A stretch of 64,000 nucleotides of DNA from positions 1 through 64,000 of the forward strand of contig ONSW01000002.1 in assembly GCA_900320595.1 (NCBI GenBank), given 5' to 3'. The notes beneath the pieces were generated by a model. That model ran no database searches. It saw only the letters and a list, made by a program, of their open reading frames with translations, and was not told where the DNA came from. Within the stretch, counting starts at the first letter, position 1, and each line of letters starts with the position of its first letter. This DNA comes from an uncultured Eubacteriales bacterium. Its GTDB lineage: Bacteria; Bacillota; Clostridia; Oscillospirales; Oscillospiraceae. A program made the translations under genes and the position numbers. Positions 1 to 11,137 of this stretch are shown here, piece by piece.

Positions 1-121
1 AATACAACGATTTCCCAATGCGTCCACTCGGCTGGCTTTCACCTAAACAGGCTCTTTCTTCTTTTCCTGACTCTGTCACACATCATTGACAAACCTACAG
101 AGCAAGGAAGAAGGCTTTTCT

Positions 122-1078
122 TTATCCGAGGAAGGAAAAGATTTTTTCCCAGTACGGAATCAGAACTTGTGAATCCGTCATATACAGCTCGTGCTTCATG
201 TCCGGCACCCGGTACAGCTCGCACTTCTTCACGCGGGAAGCAAACAGATCCTGAGAGGCGTTCTTTACGACCGTGTCGTTTCCGGCCTGGATCAGCAAAA
301 CCGGGATCTTGATCTTCGCGGTCTCGATGCGTGACGTAACGCGCGCGCAGGCTCGAACCGACTGTTTTCCCCAGTTGATCGAAGGATCCGTTGTCTGGAG
401 CGCCGTGTCGGAAAGCCGCTTTTTAAAGTAATAGTGGTATCTGACCTCGGAGGAATCACAGCTGTTTTCAAAGTTCGGCTCCTTCGGAAAGGACTCGACC
501 GTCTTGAGCGCGTTCTTTTTCTTATCGCCGATCCCCTTCAGGCTTGCCGCAACATAAACCACAGGAACGGGCACCTTGCCGAAACTAAGTCCGAGCATCG
601 GCGAGGACAGAACAGCCTTCTTGAACAAGCGTGGGTATTTCTCGATCGTCCAGGCGCCGATACATCCTCCCATGGAATGACAGTAGAGATAGATCGGCAG
701 GTCCCCGGAGGCAGGCTTTACCATGTTTTCCGTCAGATAATGCAGATCCTCTACATAGTTGGAAAAGCGCTCAACATGAACGACGTAGGGGTTTTTATTG
801 TTCCGGTAAGAGCGTCCGTGTCCGCGGTGGTCCAGCCCCCACACATCGTAGCCGTTTTGCAGCATGTAATAAGCCGATTCTGTAAATTTGCGCACCGACT
901 CGGTAAAGCCGTGGCTGATGACGATCACCCCTTTGGGGTCATCAGCCCGGCAGTGCTCGTAATAGAGCTTTTTATCTTTTTCACGCTCGAAGAAGCCGGA
1001 TTCCATTCTGGCATAGACATACGGTTCGACTTCCTTGTGCATCTGCTCTTCATAATTCTCTTCGGTGATCCAAACCAT
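122..1078 (-). CDS. alpha/beta hydrolase, monoacylglycerol lipase / lysophospholipase type
   Basis: A 318-aa soluble hydrolase of the serine-aminopeptidase-like (Hydrolase_4) branch of the alpha/beta fold. Visible landmarks are the oxyanion motif HGFTE near residue 56, the DHRGHG turn near residue 83, the nucleophile elbow CHSMGG with Ser at about 135, an acidic residue in QAGNDT near 265 and the catalytic His in DMKHE near the C-terminus. This arrangement is typical of monoacylglycerol lipases and lysophospholipases; the substrate cannot be told. No signal peptide is seen, so it is probably cytoplasmic. It starts 24 bp after the AAA ATPase gene ends and is the last gene of the ybaK-to-hydrolase operon. 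Confidence 0.85.
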   Translation of the reverse strand: MVWITEENYEEQMHKEVEPYVYARMESGFFEREKDKKLYYEHCRADDPKGVIVISHGFTESVRKFTESAYYMLQNGYDVWGLDHRGHGRSYRNNKNPYVVHVERFSNYVEDLHYLTENMVKPASGDLPIYLYCHSMGGCIGAWTIEKYPRLFKKAVLSSPMLGLSFGKVPVPVVYVAASLKGIGDKKKNALKTVESFPKEPNFENSCDSSEVRYHYYFKKRLSDTALQTTDPSINWGKQSVRACARVTSRIETAKIKIPVLLIQAGNDTVVKNASQDLFASRVKKCELYRVPDMKHELYMTDSQVLIPYWEKIFSFLG

Positions 1079-1102
1079 GTTGCTTTTCCTCCATCAAATC
1101 AT

Positions 1103-2752
1103 TTATCGGTTACCCTTGGGCGCAGCGAAAGCGGATTCGCGGCGCGAAAGGATATAATCGTACCATGCCAGATATTCCTTGCCGAGGCGGGCGACCAGGT
1201 CCCTGCCCTCCTTTTTTCTAGAGCCAGACAGAATCAGGCACTGCTGGGCAAGCTGATACTTTCTCGATACACTGAGCCGGGAAAGCTCCTCGTCCGTGTA
1301 CTCTCCGATCGTCGTGATCTCCTGACGGGCCGCAAAGAAGCGGACAAAGGCATCCGCTGCGTCACGTCCTACGATCGGTGCGAGGAGTGAAAAGTCATTT
1401 TTGGAACTGTCAAGCGCTTTGGATACCATTTCCCAGCGACGCGGATCGGCATTGCCTTCCGTACCGGTAAAGGGAGTACGCAGATACAGGTCGTTGTTCG
1501 CAAGAAACTCCATTACAAACGGATTGATCCGACTGCGTACAGCCCAGGGCATCCAGTTATCGATCGTCGTGCGAATATAAATATGGGCAAAGCGGCCGAA
1601 GAGCGGCTCGGCCAGATCGTGCGCAGCGCTTGACTCGTTGCGGTCGTTGCCAGCCGCAACGATGCGTGCGTTTTTCGGCAGCGCCCAGCGGTTGTTGACA
1701 AATCGCTCCAACACGATCTTGAAGATGACTGACTGGGTTTGCTTGGTGGCATTGGTCAGCTCGTCGAAAAACAGGATGTGCAGCTCGCCGTCCTCGCAAA
1801 GGCGCTCAAGCTTTACGAGCCAGACCGGTTTAATGTCGACGATCTCATCGCGCGCCTCGTTATAAACGGCGCGGCCGTTGATCGTCTCGGGATTTTCGTT
1901 TACCAGTTCGATATCCAGTGCCTGCGGGTCGATCTGACGGACGCGGTCGCTTTTCCCGTCGCCGGAAAGGCCGTGCAGGAATACCGGAATATCCGCCTCC
2001 ACATACGCGCGGATCAGGCTGAGCTCGTCGTGCGTGGAAAGATGATATTCTGCGTCAGCCGGAAGTGGTTCGAGGGCTCTTTCCGCCAGGTCCTCAAGGA
2101 AAGCATCTTTTAAATAAGCTGCCGCACGATTGCGGTCCATGCCGCCAAACAGAGCCTGGCAGCAGATGAGCAGGCCACGTGCGCGATCATACAGCCACCG
2201 GACGGGGCGAAACTCCAAAAAAACCGCGTCGCCCTCTGTGACGGCTGTTCCGTCGCGCAATTGGACATAGCCGCCTGCTCCGATTTGCGTCAGCACGAGG
2301 CGAACGATCCTCTTGCCGCCAAGACGGTAGATCGGGGTATCCTCCGAAAGGGCGTGGAAAGTCTCCCCTGTTTCCGCAAGTGTTCCTCGGCTGTATTCAC
2401 GCGCGGCGAGTTCTCGCAAGCTTGTATCCAAAAGGCCGGAGGGGAATGTTCCGCAGCAAACCGTGACGACATCGCCTTCTTCCCGGATGCTGTGTAAGAG
2501 CTTTTCATCGCCCTCTTCGAGCATCAGGGCAGGACGCACCGCACAAACAGCACAGGCGTCATCCCGCCCGAAGCGGTCTACACTTCCGTCGGCAAGATAA
2601 TAGTTGATCCCGCCTCCCGGCTCAAACAAGAAACCGTCGTCCGGGGCAGTCAGCAGCGCCAGATCCGACGCCGGAGCAGCGCAGCCTACCGTTTTGAACA
2701 GCGGGAGCGGCTTGTCGAAAACCTGTTCATGTGATAAGAAAATCGATCTCAT
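1103..2752 (-). CDS. MoxR-like AAA+ ATPase paired with a VWA protein
   Basis: A 549-aa protein. The first roughly 240 residues show no family I recognise. The rest is an AAA+ module with Walker A GLSGDGKS near 265, Walker B ILFFDELTN near 325, and a sensor-like AAGNDRNE followed by an arginine-containing LFGRFAH segment. The sequence resembles MoxR-type ATPases, which work with von Willebrand A proteins to remodel or insert cofactors into partner proteins. The upstream gene encodes exactly such a VWA protein, and the two overlap by 26 bp, so they are probably made together. GAGGAG about 10 nt before the ATG supports the start. The client protein is unknown. Confidence 0.8.
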   Translation of the reverse strand: MRSIFLSHEQVFDKPLPLFKTVGCAAPASDLALLTAPDDGFLFEPGGGINYYLADGSVDRFGRDDACAVCAVRPALMLEEGDEKLLHSIREEGDVVTVCCGTFPSGLLDTSLRELAAREYSRGTLAETGETFHALSEDTPIYRLGGKRIVRLVLTQIGAGGYVQLRDGTAVTEGDAVFLEFRPVRWLYDRARGLLICCQALFGGMDRNRAAAYLKDAFLEDLAERALEPLPADAEYHLSTHDELSLIRAYVEADIPVFLHGLSGDGKSDRVRQIDPQALDIELVNENPETINGRAVYNEARDEIVDIKPVWLVKLERLCEDGELHILFFDELTNATKQTQSVIFKIVLERFVNNRWALPKNARIVAAGNDRNESSAAHDLAEPLFGRFAHIYIRTTIDNWMPWAVRSRINPFVMEFLANNDLYLRTPFTGTEGNADPRRWEMVSKALDSSKNDFSLLAPIVGRDAADAFVRFFAARQEITTIGEYTDEELSRLSVSRKYQLAQQCLILSGSRKKEGRDLVARLGKEYLAWYDYILSRRESAFAAPKGNR

Positions 2753-3767
2753 GTTTTTCTTTCTCCTCTGTCGGACGGACGTACAAAACGCGTCCGCCCT
2801 GCGGGTGGATCACGGCGTTGCCGTAAACGACCCAGATCGCGTCGCAGCGCTCCTCCGGCATTTCCGCATATCCGTCCGTAAAGATGATCCGGTTTTCCGC
2901 GTCACCGGTAAACGCATGGATCGCGGCGTGGAAATCCGTACCTCCGGCGCCGCTCAATTGCAGGTTTTGTATATCCTGTTCGCTGTTTATATCCTGAAAG
3001 CCGTAAAAACGCGTATCAAAGCAGCCGACACGCACGACGGCGTCCTGCCGCATCAACCCTTTCACCCCGCGCACGAACGCTCGCAGCAGATCTGCGTCGA
3101 CCGACGCGCTGGTGTCCAGCAGGATCTCAGCATAGGAAACCGGATAGGCGCGAAACTCGTGACGGATGACGCCGTCACGGATCGTTGTGCCCGGAAACCA
3201 GTCAAAGTCCATCTGCATGCTCGGCTCGAGCATTTCGGCAAGGCCGGACACGACAGCTGCAAGTCCGGGATCTTCGATCTCGCGGGCGCGCGCTTCCGCT
3301 TCTTTTCCTGCCTGCTTGTTTTTAGGATCAGGCATGATCACCTTTTCCCCGGCGCTGACTTCGATCTCGGGAGCGTTCTCCTGCTCCTCAAAAAGGACCT
3401 CATAGATCTCTTCCGCACTTTTGTCCTGCGCATCCGAAATCATGACCGCATCCTCCGGAACAGCAAAGCCCTCCGCGCGAAGCATCGCATTAACGACCGC
3501 ATCGCTCGCCCGCTTCCAAACACGCGGATCCTTATCTTTCCCGCGCTCAAAATGGTTGAGCTGGAGATGCACCAGCTGCTGCGCAAGGTAAAAGCTCTGA
3601 TTTTCCTCTGTGAGATAGTTCATCAGGCGTTCGCTGTAATAAATACAGCGCCCGTCGTTGAAAGCGATTCCCCGGCCGTCTTTTTCGCGGATTTCAAGCA
3701 GCGCTATTCTTTTTCCCCATTCCGGGAAACGCTCGCCGAGCGTAATGCAGATCTTTTGGAGATCCAT
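2727..3767 (-). CDS. VWA-like protein with degenerate metallopeptidase domain
   Basis: A 346-aa protein with two parts. The N-terminal half resembles the putative metallopeptidase domain found before VWA domains (DUF2201 type), but where an HExxH zinc motif is expected the sequence reads QQLVHLQLNH, so zinc protease activity looks lost. The C-terminal half is a VWA-like domain with a MIDAS signature: DTSAS, then a Thr in GGTDF and an Asp in FTDGY. It starts 3 bp after recD2 ends and overlaps the AAA ATPase gene at its 3' end, marking a MoxR/VWA-type pair. It may act as the adaptor that contacts the client; that role is inferred. Confidence 0.8.
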   Translation of the reverse strand: MDLQKICITLGERFPEWGKRIALLEIREKDGRGIAFNDGRCIYYSERLMNYLTEENQSFYLAQQLVHLQLNHFERGKDKDPRVWKRASDAVVNAMLRAEGFAVPEDAVMISDAQDKSAEEIYEVLFEEQENAPEIEVSAGEKVIMPDPKNKQAGKEAEARAREIEDPGLAAVVSGLAEMLEPSMQMDFDWFPGTTIRDGVIRHEFRAYPVSYAEILLDTSASVDADLLRAFVRGVKGLMRQDAVVRVGCFDTRFYGFQDINSEQDIQNLQLSGAGGTDFHAAIHAFTGDAENRIIFTDGYAEMPEERCDAIWVVYGNAVIHPQGGRVLYVRPTEEKEKHEIDFLIT

Positions 3768-3770
3768 CTT

Positions 3771-5999
3771 TCACGCCCCCTGGATGCCGCTCAACTTCCG
3801 GATCCGCAGACGAAGTGCGTTGTATCTCCTCGACTGGCGGACATTATCGATCATCGTGAACGCGATCTGATCATCGCCGACCAGAATGAGCAGTTCCTTT
3901 GCCCGCGTCACGGCAGTATACAGGATGTCGCGCGACATCAGCATCTGAGAGGTGGAGCACAGCGCCAGGACCACCGCACGAAACTCACTGCCCTGGGATT
4001 TATGCACGGTCATCGCCCAGGCATGTTCAAGCTCAAGCAGCAGATCAAAGGTGTATACCGCGATCCTGCCGTCAAAATCAACGGAAAGCGTTTCCGTTTC
4101 CATATCGATCGTACGAATAACGCCGATATCTCCGTTATAGATCCCGCTTCCCGCTGCGGAATTGTCCGCGGTACGCCACATGATGTCGTAATTATTACGG
4201 ATCTGCATGACGCGGTCCCCTTCGCGGAAGACAGCGGAGCCGAAGAGCTTTTCCTTCTTCTCTTTTGCGGCGGGATTGAGCGCCTCCTGCAGATGCTTAT
4301 TGAGATTGACAGTCCCCAGTTCACCTTTTCTGGTCGGAGAGAGCACCTGGATCTCCTCGCTGGGAATGTTCATGTTTTGCGGCAATCTGGTGGCACAAAG
4401 CTCGGTGATCGTATCGACCGTGCTTGCCGCCTGAAGGCGTCTGAGACGGAAGAAATCCCCTGCATTCTCCGACAGATCCGGATGCTCGCCGCGATTGATC
4501 ATATGCGCGTTGCGCACGATACGGCTGTTGCGGTTTTGCCGGAAAATGTCCGTCAGCCGAATAACCGGAACGGTTTCACTTCGGATGATCGCAGAGAATA
4601 CGTCGCCCGGACCGACCGAGGGAAGCTGGTCCGCGTCGCCGACAAGAACAAGTCTGGCATCGGCCGGCATCGCCTCGAGCAGCGCGCTCATGAGAGAAAT
4701 GTCGACCATGGAGCACTCGTCGAGAATAACGGCCTCGCACTCCAGGAGATCTCCGGCGTTTTTGCCGAAGACAACGCTCTCCTCATCCTCGGCAAATTTG
4801 GCGCCGAGGAGCCGGTGAATCGTCGCCGCTTCGCATCCCGTCAGTTCGGTCATGCGCTTGGCGGCGCGACCTGTCGGTGCGGCAAGAAGTGTTTTCAGCC
4901 CAAGTTTTTCAAACAGGGCCAGGATCGCACGGATCGTTGTCGTTTTTCCCGTTCCCGGGCCGCCTGTAATCACGACGATCTGGTTTTCAAGGGCGTATTG
5001 CAGCGTCTGCCGCTGCAGCGGCGCGTAGGTGATCCCCTGCTTTTTTTCGAGTGATGAAATAAGGGAGGAAAAATCCATCCGCGAGGCGTAGGTTTCCTTC
5101 GCCATCGCTGCGATGCGCTCTGCGGTAAAACGCTCCGCTTCATAAAGCTTTGGCAGATAGCAGGCGTTGCAGCCCGCGATCTGTTCAAAGATGATGCGGC
5201 CGTCCGAGAGCATGTCCTCGATCACATCGTCGATGTACTCCGGTTCGACGCCGATCATCTGAGCCGTTATATCGGCCAGCTTTTCCCGGGGAATAAAACA
5301 ATGCCCTCCCCCGGCGTTGTATTCCAGCTCAAATATAACCGCCGCGGCGATCCTGTTTTTACTTTTCAGCTCAACACCAAGTTCCAGCGCCATATCGTCC
5401 GCCTCGGCAAAAGTCCCGCCGATATGCGGCGCGGCAAGCAAATAGGGATTCTCCCGCACGATCACCATCGCGCTGTCGCCGTAATACCGGTAAAGACGGA
5501 TCGCCAATACCGGTCGCAGACCGAAGGAGCAGATGAACTCCATGAGTCTGCGCATACCGCTTTGACGGCGAAAGGTTTCAGACAGCTGGGCAGCTTTCTG
5601 CAGGCTGATTCCCTTGATCTGCGCGATTTTCTCCGGCGAGTTTTCGAGGACTTCAAGCGTTTTGTCCCCGAAACGATTGACCAGCAGCAGTGCTGTCGCC
5701 GGTCCGATCCCGCGCACGGCGCCTCCAGCCAAGTAGTCGTATATGGCCGGAGCGGTCGACGGCAGCATACGCTGGGCGTACTCAGCCTTAAACTGCCTTC
5801 CGTGGACGCTGTGTGTCGTCCAAACGCCGGATATAATCATCGATTCGCCAGCTGCGGCATAGGGAAAGCAGCCGACGACCGTGACGAGCTCGCCGTTGGA
5901 GTCGACAAGTCTGAGCACGGTGTAGCCGTTTTCCTCATTTTTATAGATGACGGAATCGACAGAGCCTGCAAGCTCTATCAGCTCGGTTTCCTGATCCAT
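3771..5999 (-). CDS. recD2: ATP-dependent DNA helicase RecD2
   Basis: A 742-aa superfamily 1B 5'-3' helicase. The N-terminal part contains tandem helix-hairpin-helix-like segments (GIGPATALLL, then QIKGIS). The motor has Walker A GGPGTGKTTT, DEAD-like ILDECSMVD and the C-terminal motif TVHKSQGSEF. RecD2 is the stand-alone helicase of bacteria without a RecBCD partner, used in repair and replication-fork tolerance. The frame stays open another 55 codons upstream into uvrA, but an ATG with GGAG seven bases before it lies 4 bp after the uvrA stop and gives the usual N-terminus MDQETELIEL. It is the third gene of the ybaK-uvrA operon. Confidence 0.93.
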   Translation of the reverse strand: MDQETELIELAGSVDSVIYKNEENGYTVLRLVDSNGELVTVVGCFPYAAAGESMIISGVWTTHSVHGRQFKAEYAQRMLPSTAPAIYDYLAGGAVRGIGPATALLLVNRFGDKTLEVLENSPEKIAQIKGISLQKAAQLSETFRRQSGMRRLMEFICSFGLRPVLAIRLYRYYGDSAMVIVRENPYLLAAPHIGGTFAEADDMALELGVELKSKNRIAAAVIFELEYNAGGGHCFIPREKLADITAQMIGVEPEYIDDVIEDMLSDGRIIFEQIAGCNACYLPKLYEAERFTAERIAAMAKETYASRMDFSSLISSLEKKQGITYAPLQRQTLQYALENQIVVITGGPGTGKTTTIRAILALFEKLGLKTLLAAPTGRAAKRMTELTGCEAATIHRLLGAKFAEDEESVVFGKNAGDLLECEAVILDECSMVDISLMSALLEAMPADARLVLVGDADQLPSVGPGDVFSAIIRSETVPVIRLTDIFRQNRNSRIVRNAHMINRGEHPDLSENAGDFFRLRRLQAASTVDTITELCATRLPQNMNIPSEEIQVLSPTRKGELGTVNLNKHLQEALNPAAKEKKEKLFGSAVFREGDRVMQIRNNYDIMWRTADNSAAGSGIYNGDIGVIRTIDMETETLSVDFDGRIAVYTFDLLLELEHAWAMTVHKSQGSEFRAVVLALCSTSQMLMSRDILYTAVTRAKELLILVGDDQIAFTMIDNVRQSRRYNALRLRIRKLSGIQGA

Positions 6000-6003
6000 T
6001 TTC

Positions 6004-8855
<2,852 letters not shown>

Positions 8856-8856
<1 letters not shown>

Positions 8857-9338
8857 TACTGCTCCTTTGCGATGTCGGCTGTGGCGGCACGGACAAGGCG
8901 GATGAGTTCAGCCGGCGCCAGCTCGACTTGCGCGCCGATTTTCCCCGCGCTGACGATCACGGTATCCAGATCGTTCACGGCGCTGTCAAAAAAGGTCGGA
9001 TATTGTTTTTTCATGCCAACGGGTGAACAGCCTCCCCGCACATATCCGGTAAGCGCCGTGATCTCGCTGACATGGATCATTTCAATGCTTTTTTCACCCG
9101 CCGCTTTGGCGGCGAGCTTCAAATCAAGCTCTTTTTTCACGGGCACGACAAAAACATAAATCTTTTTGCTGCTGCCGCGCGTCACAAGCGTTTTATAAAC
9201 ACAGTCCGCGTCTTTCCCGATCAGCGAGGCGACCGTCTCACCGTCCACAGGCGCATCTCCGTGGGGATATTCATGCGCAAGGTACCGGATCTTCTTTTGA
9301 TCCAGCACGCGCATGACATTTGTTTTTTGCTCTGCCAT
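8856..9338 (-). CDS. ybaK: YbaK/EbsC-family Cys-tRNA(Pro) deacylase
   Basis: A 160-aa member of the YbaK/ProX editing family, which hydrolyses Cys mischarged on tRNA(Pro) by prolyl-tRNA synthetase. Conserved landmarks are the lysine in VYKTLV, the [16 protein letters not shown] block and the glycine-rich [15 protein letters not shown] chose the ATG at 9338 because AGGGTG lies about seven bases upstream; a GTG three codons earlier would fall inside that ribosome-binding site. A strong sigma-A-type promoter precedes it, making it the first gene of a likely six-gene operon continuing into uvrA and recD2. Confidence 0.9.
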
Positions 9339-9374
9339 ACTTTTCACCCTGTTCTAAAAATGCCTATTCAATTT

Positions 9375-9403
9375 ATTTTACCTTATTTTTTATTATCTTT
9401 CAA
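9375..9403 (-). promoter_or_regulatory. sigma-A promoter for the ybaK-uvrA-recD2 operon
   Basis: Read on the minus strand, TTGAAA (9398-9403) and TAAAAT (9375-9380) are separated by 17 bp, about 35 bp before the ybaK start. There is no other good promoter between ybaK and the last gene of the group, so this probably drives all six genes. Confidence 0.7.
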
Positions 9404-9422
9404 TAGAAAAAGACAAATGAAA

Positions 9423-9450
9423 ACCGGCGGTCTTCATTGAGACCGCCGGT
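9423..9450 (-). terminator. rho-independent terminator after the tetR-type gene
   Basis: A perfect 11-bp stem (ACCGGCGGTCT with its complement) and a 6-base loop, followed on the minus strand by TTTTCATTT. It lies just after the regulator gene ending at 9470 and would stop the P-ATPase operon before the ybaK promoter. Confidence 0.8.
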
Positions 9451-9469
9451 ATGTTGGCCGGTAATAGAA

Positions 9470-10027
9470 TCAGGAATGGTCAAAGCGCTTGAGCAGATTT
9501 TCCACGCTGTTGTCCAGGACCGTCAGGCACTGCTCAACCGTGATTTCTGGCGGAAGCTGCATTCCGAGGTCCAGCCACTGGGAAACCACGCCCACAACGC
9601 AGTTGGCATAAAACTCGACCACGAACTCAAAGTCGCGACGGTCGATCATCATGTTCTTCGATACGATCACGGCAAAGCTGCGGATGCAGTTCTGCAGCTT
9701 CTGCTTGTAAAAGCGAAGCATATACGTTCTGTTTGGCGAATTATAGACGTTCAGCGCAAAATCCGCGTTCTGCATCAGATATTTGAAAAACATCGACACA
9801 TCCTCGCGCCAGCGCTCATACTTGACCTCATGGGGAAGATTTTTCTCCGCATCGGCTTCGAAGACCCACTCCAGCAAATCGTAGACGTCGTCGAAATGGT
9901 AATAGAAGGTCTGCCGGTTAACGTTGCAGATCTCCGCCAGATCTTTGACGGTGATCTTGTCGATTGGCTTGATGGCCATCATTTTTTTCAGCGCCGCTCC
10001 CAGCGCTTCTTTGGTAGACGAAGACAT
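9470..10027 (-). CDS. TetR/AcrR-family transcriptional regulator
   Basis: A 185-aa one-component regulator. The N-terminal DNA-binding domain is typical, with recognition-helix region ITVKDLAEICNVNRQTFYYHF at about residues 24-44. The C-terminal ligand-binding part, rich in aromatic residues, resembles the DhaS-like TetR subgroup; the ligand is unknown. GAGGGA precedes the ATG. It is the last gene of an operon with a HAD phosphatase, a nitroreductase and a P-type ATPase, and ends at a strong terminator. A near-perfect 21-bp palindrome over the operon promoter (13285-13305) is a natural candidate operator, which would make it an autoregulator; this is inferred. Confidence 0.88.
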   Translation of the reverse strand: MSSSTKEALGAALKKMMAIKPIDKITVKDLAEICNVNRQTFYYHFDDVYDLLEWVFEADAEKNLPHEVKYERWREDVSMFFKYLMQNADFALNVYNSPNRTYMLRFYKQKLQNCIRSFAVIVSKNMMIDRRDFEFVVEFYANCVVGVVSQWLDLGMQLPPEITVEQCLTVLDNSVENLLKRFDHS

Positions 10028-10054
10028 GATTCCCTCTTTTCTTTTGTGGCTGTG

Positions 10055-10615
10055 TCAGTTCGGCCAAGCGGACATAATCCCTTTTTTCACAAGAAAGGCG
10101 TGCTTTGCGATCGAGGCAAGCGGCGTATCGGCCAGAGAGTCGGAATAAAACGCGTCGATTTCTCCGTCAGGATACACTTCATAAAAGCGTCGGACCTTTT
10201 CCTCGTCGTGGCAGTTCTCACCGCTGATCTTTCCACTGTGAATATCCATCCGCGTCCCGATCAGCTGAACGCCAAGCTTCTCAGCGGCTGCACCGACCAG
10301 GAACTCGGGAGAAGCGCTGATGATGAGATCGTCATCCTTTTTCTGCGCCAGATACCAGCTTCCGATCCCCGCGAAGTTTTCCTGCCAGAAGGCATTGACC
10401 GCATCGTCAGGCTCCGGCAGAAAACGCAGGAACGAGAACAGCTTCTCTTTCAACGGCTTCGTTCGGATCATCCCAAACGTATAAAGCAGAGAATAGCCAA
10501 CGATCTGCGGCGCGGTCCGAAGGATCGCTGTCGGATAACGCTTCAGGCAAAAGCGAAAAAAGGCATAGGAACTGTCCGGATAAAAAATCGTTTTGTCAAA
10601 GTCGTAAACATTCAT
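10055..10615 (-). CDS. HAD-IB-type phosphatase
   Basis: A 186-aa haloacid-dehalogenase-superfamily protein. Motif I is YDFDKTIF at residues 4-11 with nucleophile and acid Asp, motif II is the serine in IISASPEF, and motif III/IV residues lie in DEEKVRRF and YSDSLADTPL, as in the phosphoserine-phosphatase-like HAD-IB group. A helical cap fills residues 20-90 and includes a hydrophobic stretch (IVGYSLLYTFG) that could touch the membrane. The substrate is unknown. It starts 3 bp after the nitroreductase stop without a clear ribosome-binding site, suggesting coupled translation. Confidence 0.85.
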   Translation of the reverse strand: MNVYDFDKTIFYPDSSYAFFRFCLKRYPTAILRTAPQIVGYSLLYTFGMIRTKPLKEKLFSFLRFLPEPDDAVNAFWQENFAGIGSWYLAQKKDDDLIISASPEFLVGAAAEKLGVQLIGTRMDIHSGKISGENCHDEEKVRRFYEVYPDGEIDAFYSDSLADTPLASIAKHAFLVKKGIMSAWPN

Positions 10616-10618
10616 TGT

Positions 10619-11137
10619 TTACAGCACATAGGTCACATAGTTTTCCTTGCGCGGCTTCATCGCCGGATCTTCATCCGGATAACCGAGGATGCAGTGTCCG
10701 ATGCCGACCCAGTCTCCCGCAATCCCCCACTTTTTCAGAAGCGCTTTTCCTTCCTCAGTGGCAAACACCTCTTTCGCACGGTTGATCCAGCAGGAGCCGA
10801 GTCCGATCGCTTTTGCGGCGTTCATCAGATTACCGAGTACAAGACTCCCGTCCTGAAGGGCATAAGGGCTGTCGGCGTCGGCCAGGACGACAAGTACAGT
10901 AGGCGCGCCGTAGAACGGATCACTTTTGGTGCCGAGGAAGGCTGCGTTCATTTTGGAAAGCTGATCGCGGGTCGCCTTATCCTGTACCGCAACGATGATC
11001 GCCGACTGTCCGTTTTTTCCGGACGGCGCGCAGACGCCGGCCCGGATCACAGCATCAAGCTCTTCCCGGGTGATCTGCTCGGATTTATAGCGGCGGATAC
11101 TGCGTCTTTCATATAAAGCTTTCATCGCTTCGTTCAT
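10619..11137 (-). CDS. nitroreductase-family flavoprotein
   Basis: A 172-aa FMN-dependent oxidoreductase of the nitroreductase fold. The hallmark N-terminal ALYERRSIRRYK, the CAPSGKNGQS phosphate-contact loop and the C-terminal GHCILGYPDE are present. These enzymes reduce quinones, nitro compounds or flavins with NAD(P)H; the substrate here is unknown. The frame is open 18 codons further upstream, but the ATG at 11137 has GGAAGG six bases before it. It overlaps the end of the P-type ATPase gene by 29 bp, so the two are cotranscribed. Confidence 0.88.
   Translation of the reverse strand: MNEAMKALYERRSIRRYKSEQITREELDAVIRAGVCAPSGKNGQSAIIVAVQDKATRDQLSKMNAAFLGTKSDPFYGAPTVLVVLADADSPYALQDGSLVLGNLMNAAKAIGLGSCWINRAKEVFATEEGKALLKKWGIAGDWVGIGHCILGYPDEDPAMKPRKENYVTYVL

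Noticed and set aside
2604..5054. Open plus-strand frame of over 800 codons opposite the VWA and recD2 genes
   Set aside because: It lies antisense to two well-supported genes, has no recognisable domain and its composition is that of a shadow frame caused by GC-rich codon use.
9437..11116. 559-codon plus-strand frame opposite the tetR, HAD and nitroreductase genes
   Set aside because: It crosses three genes with conserved motifs and contains no domain of its own.
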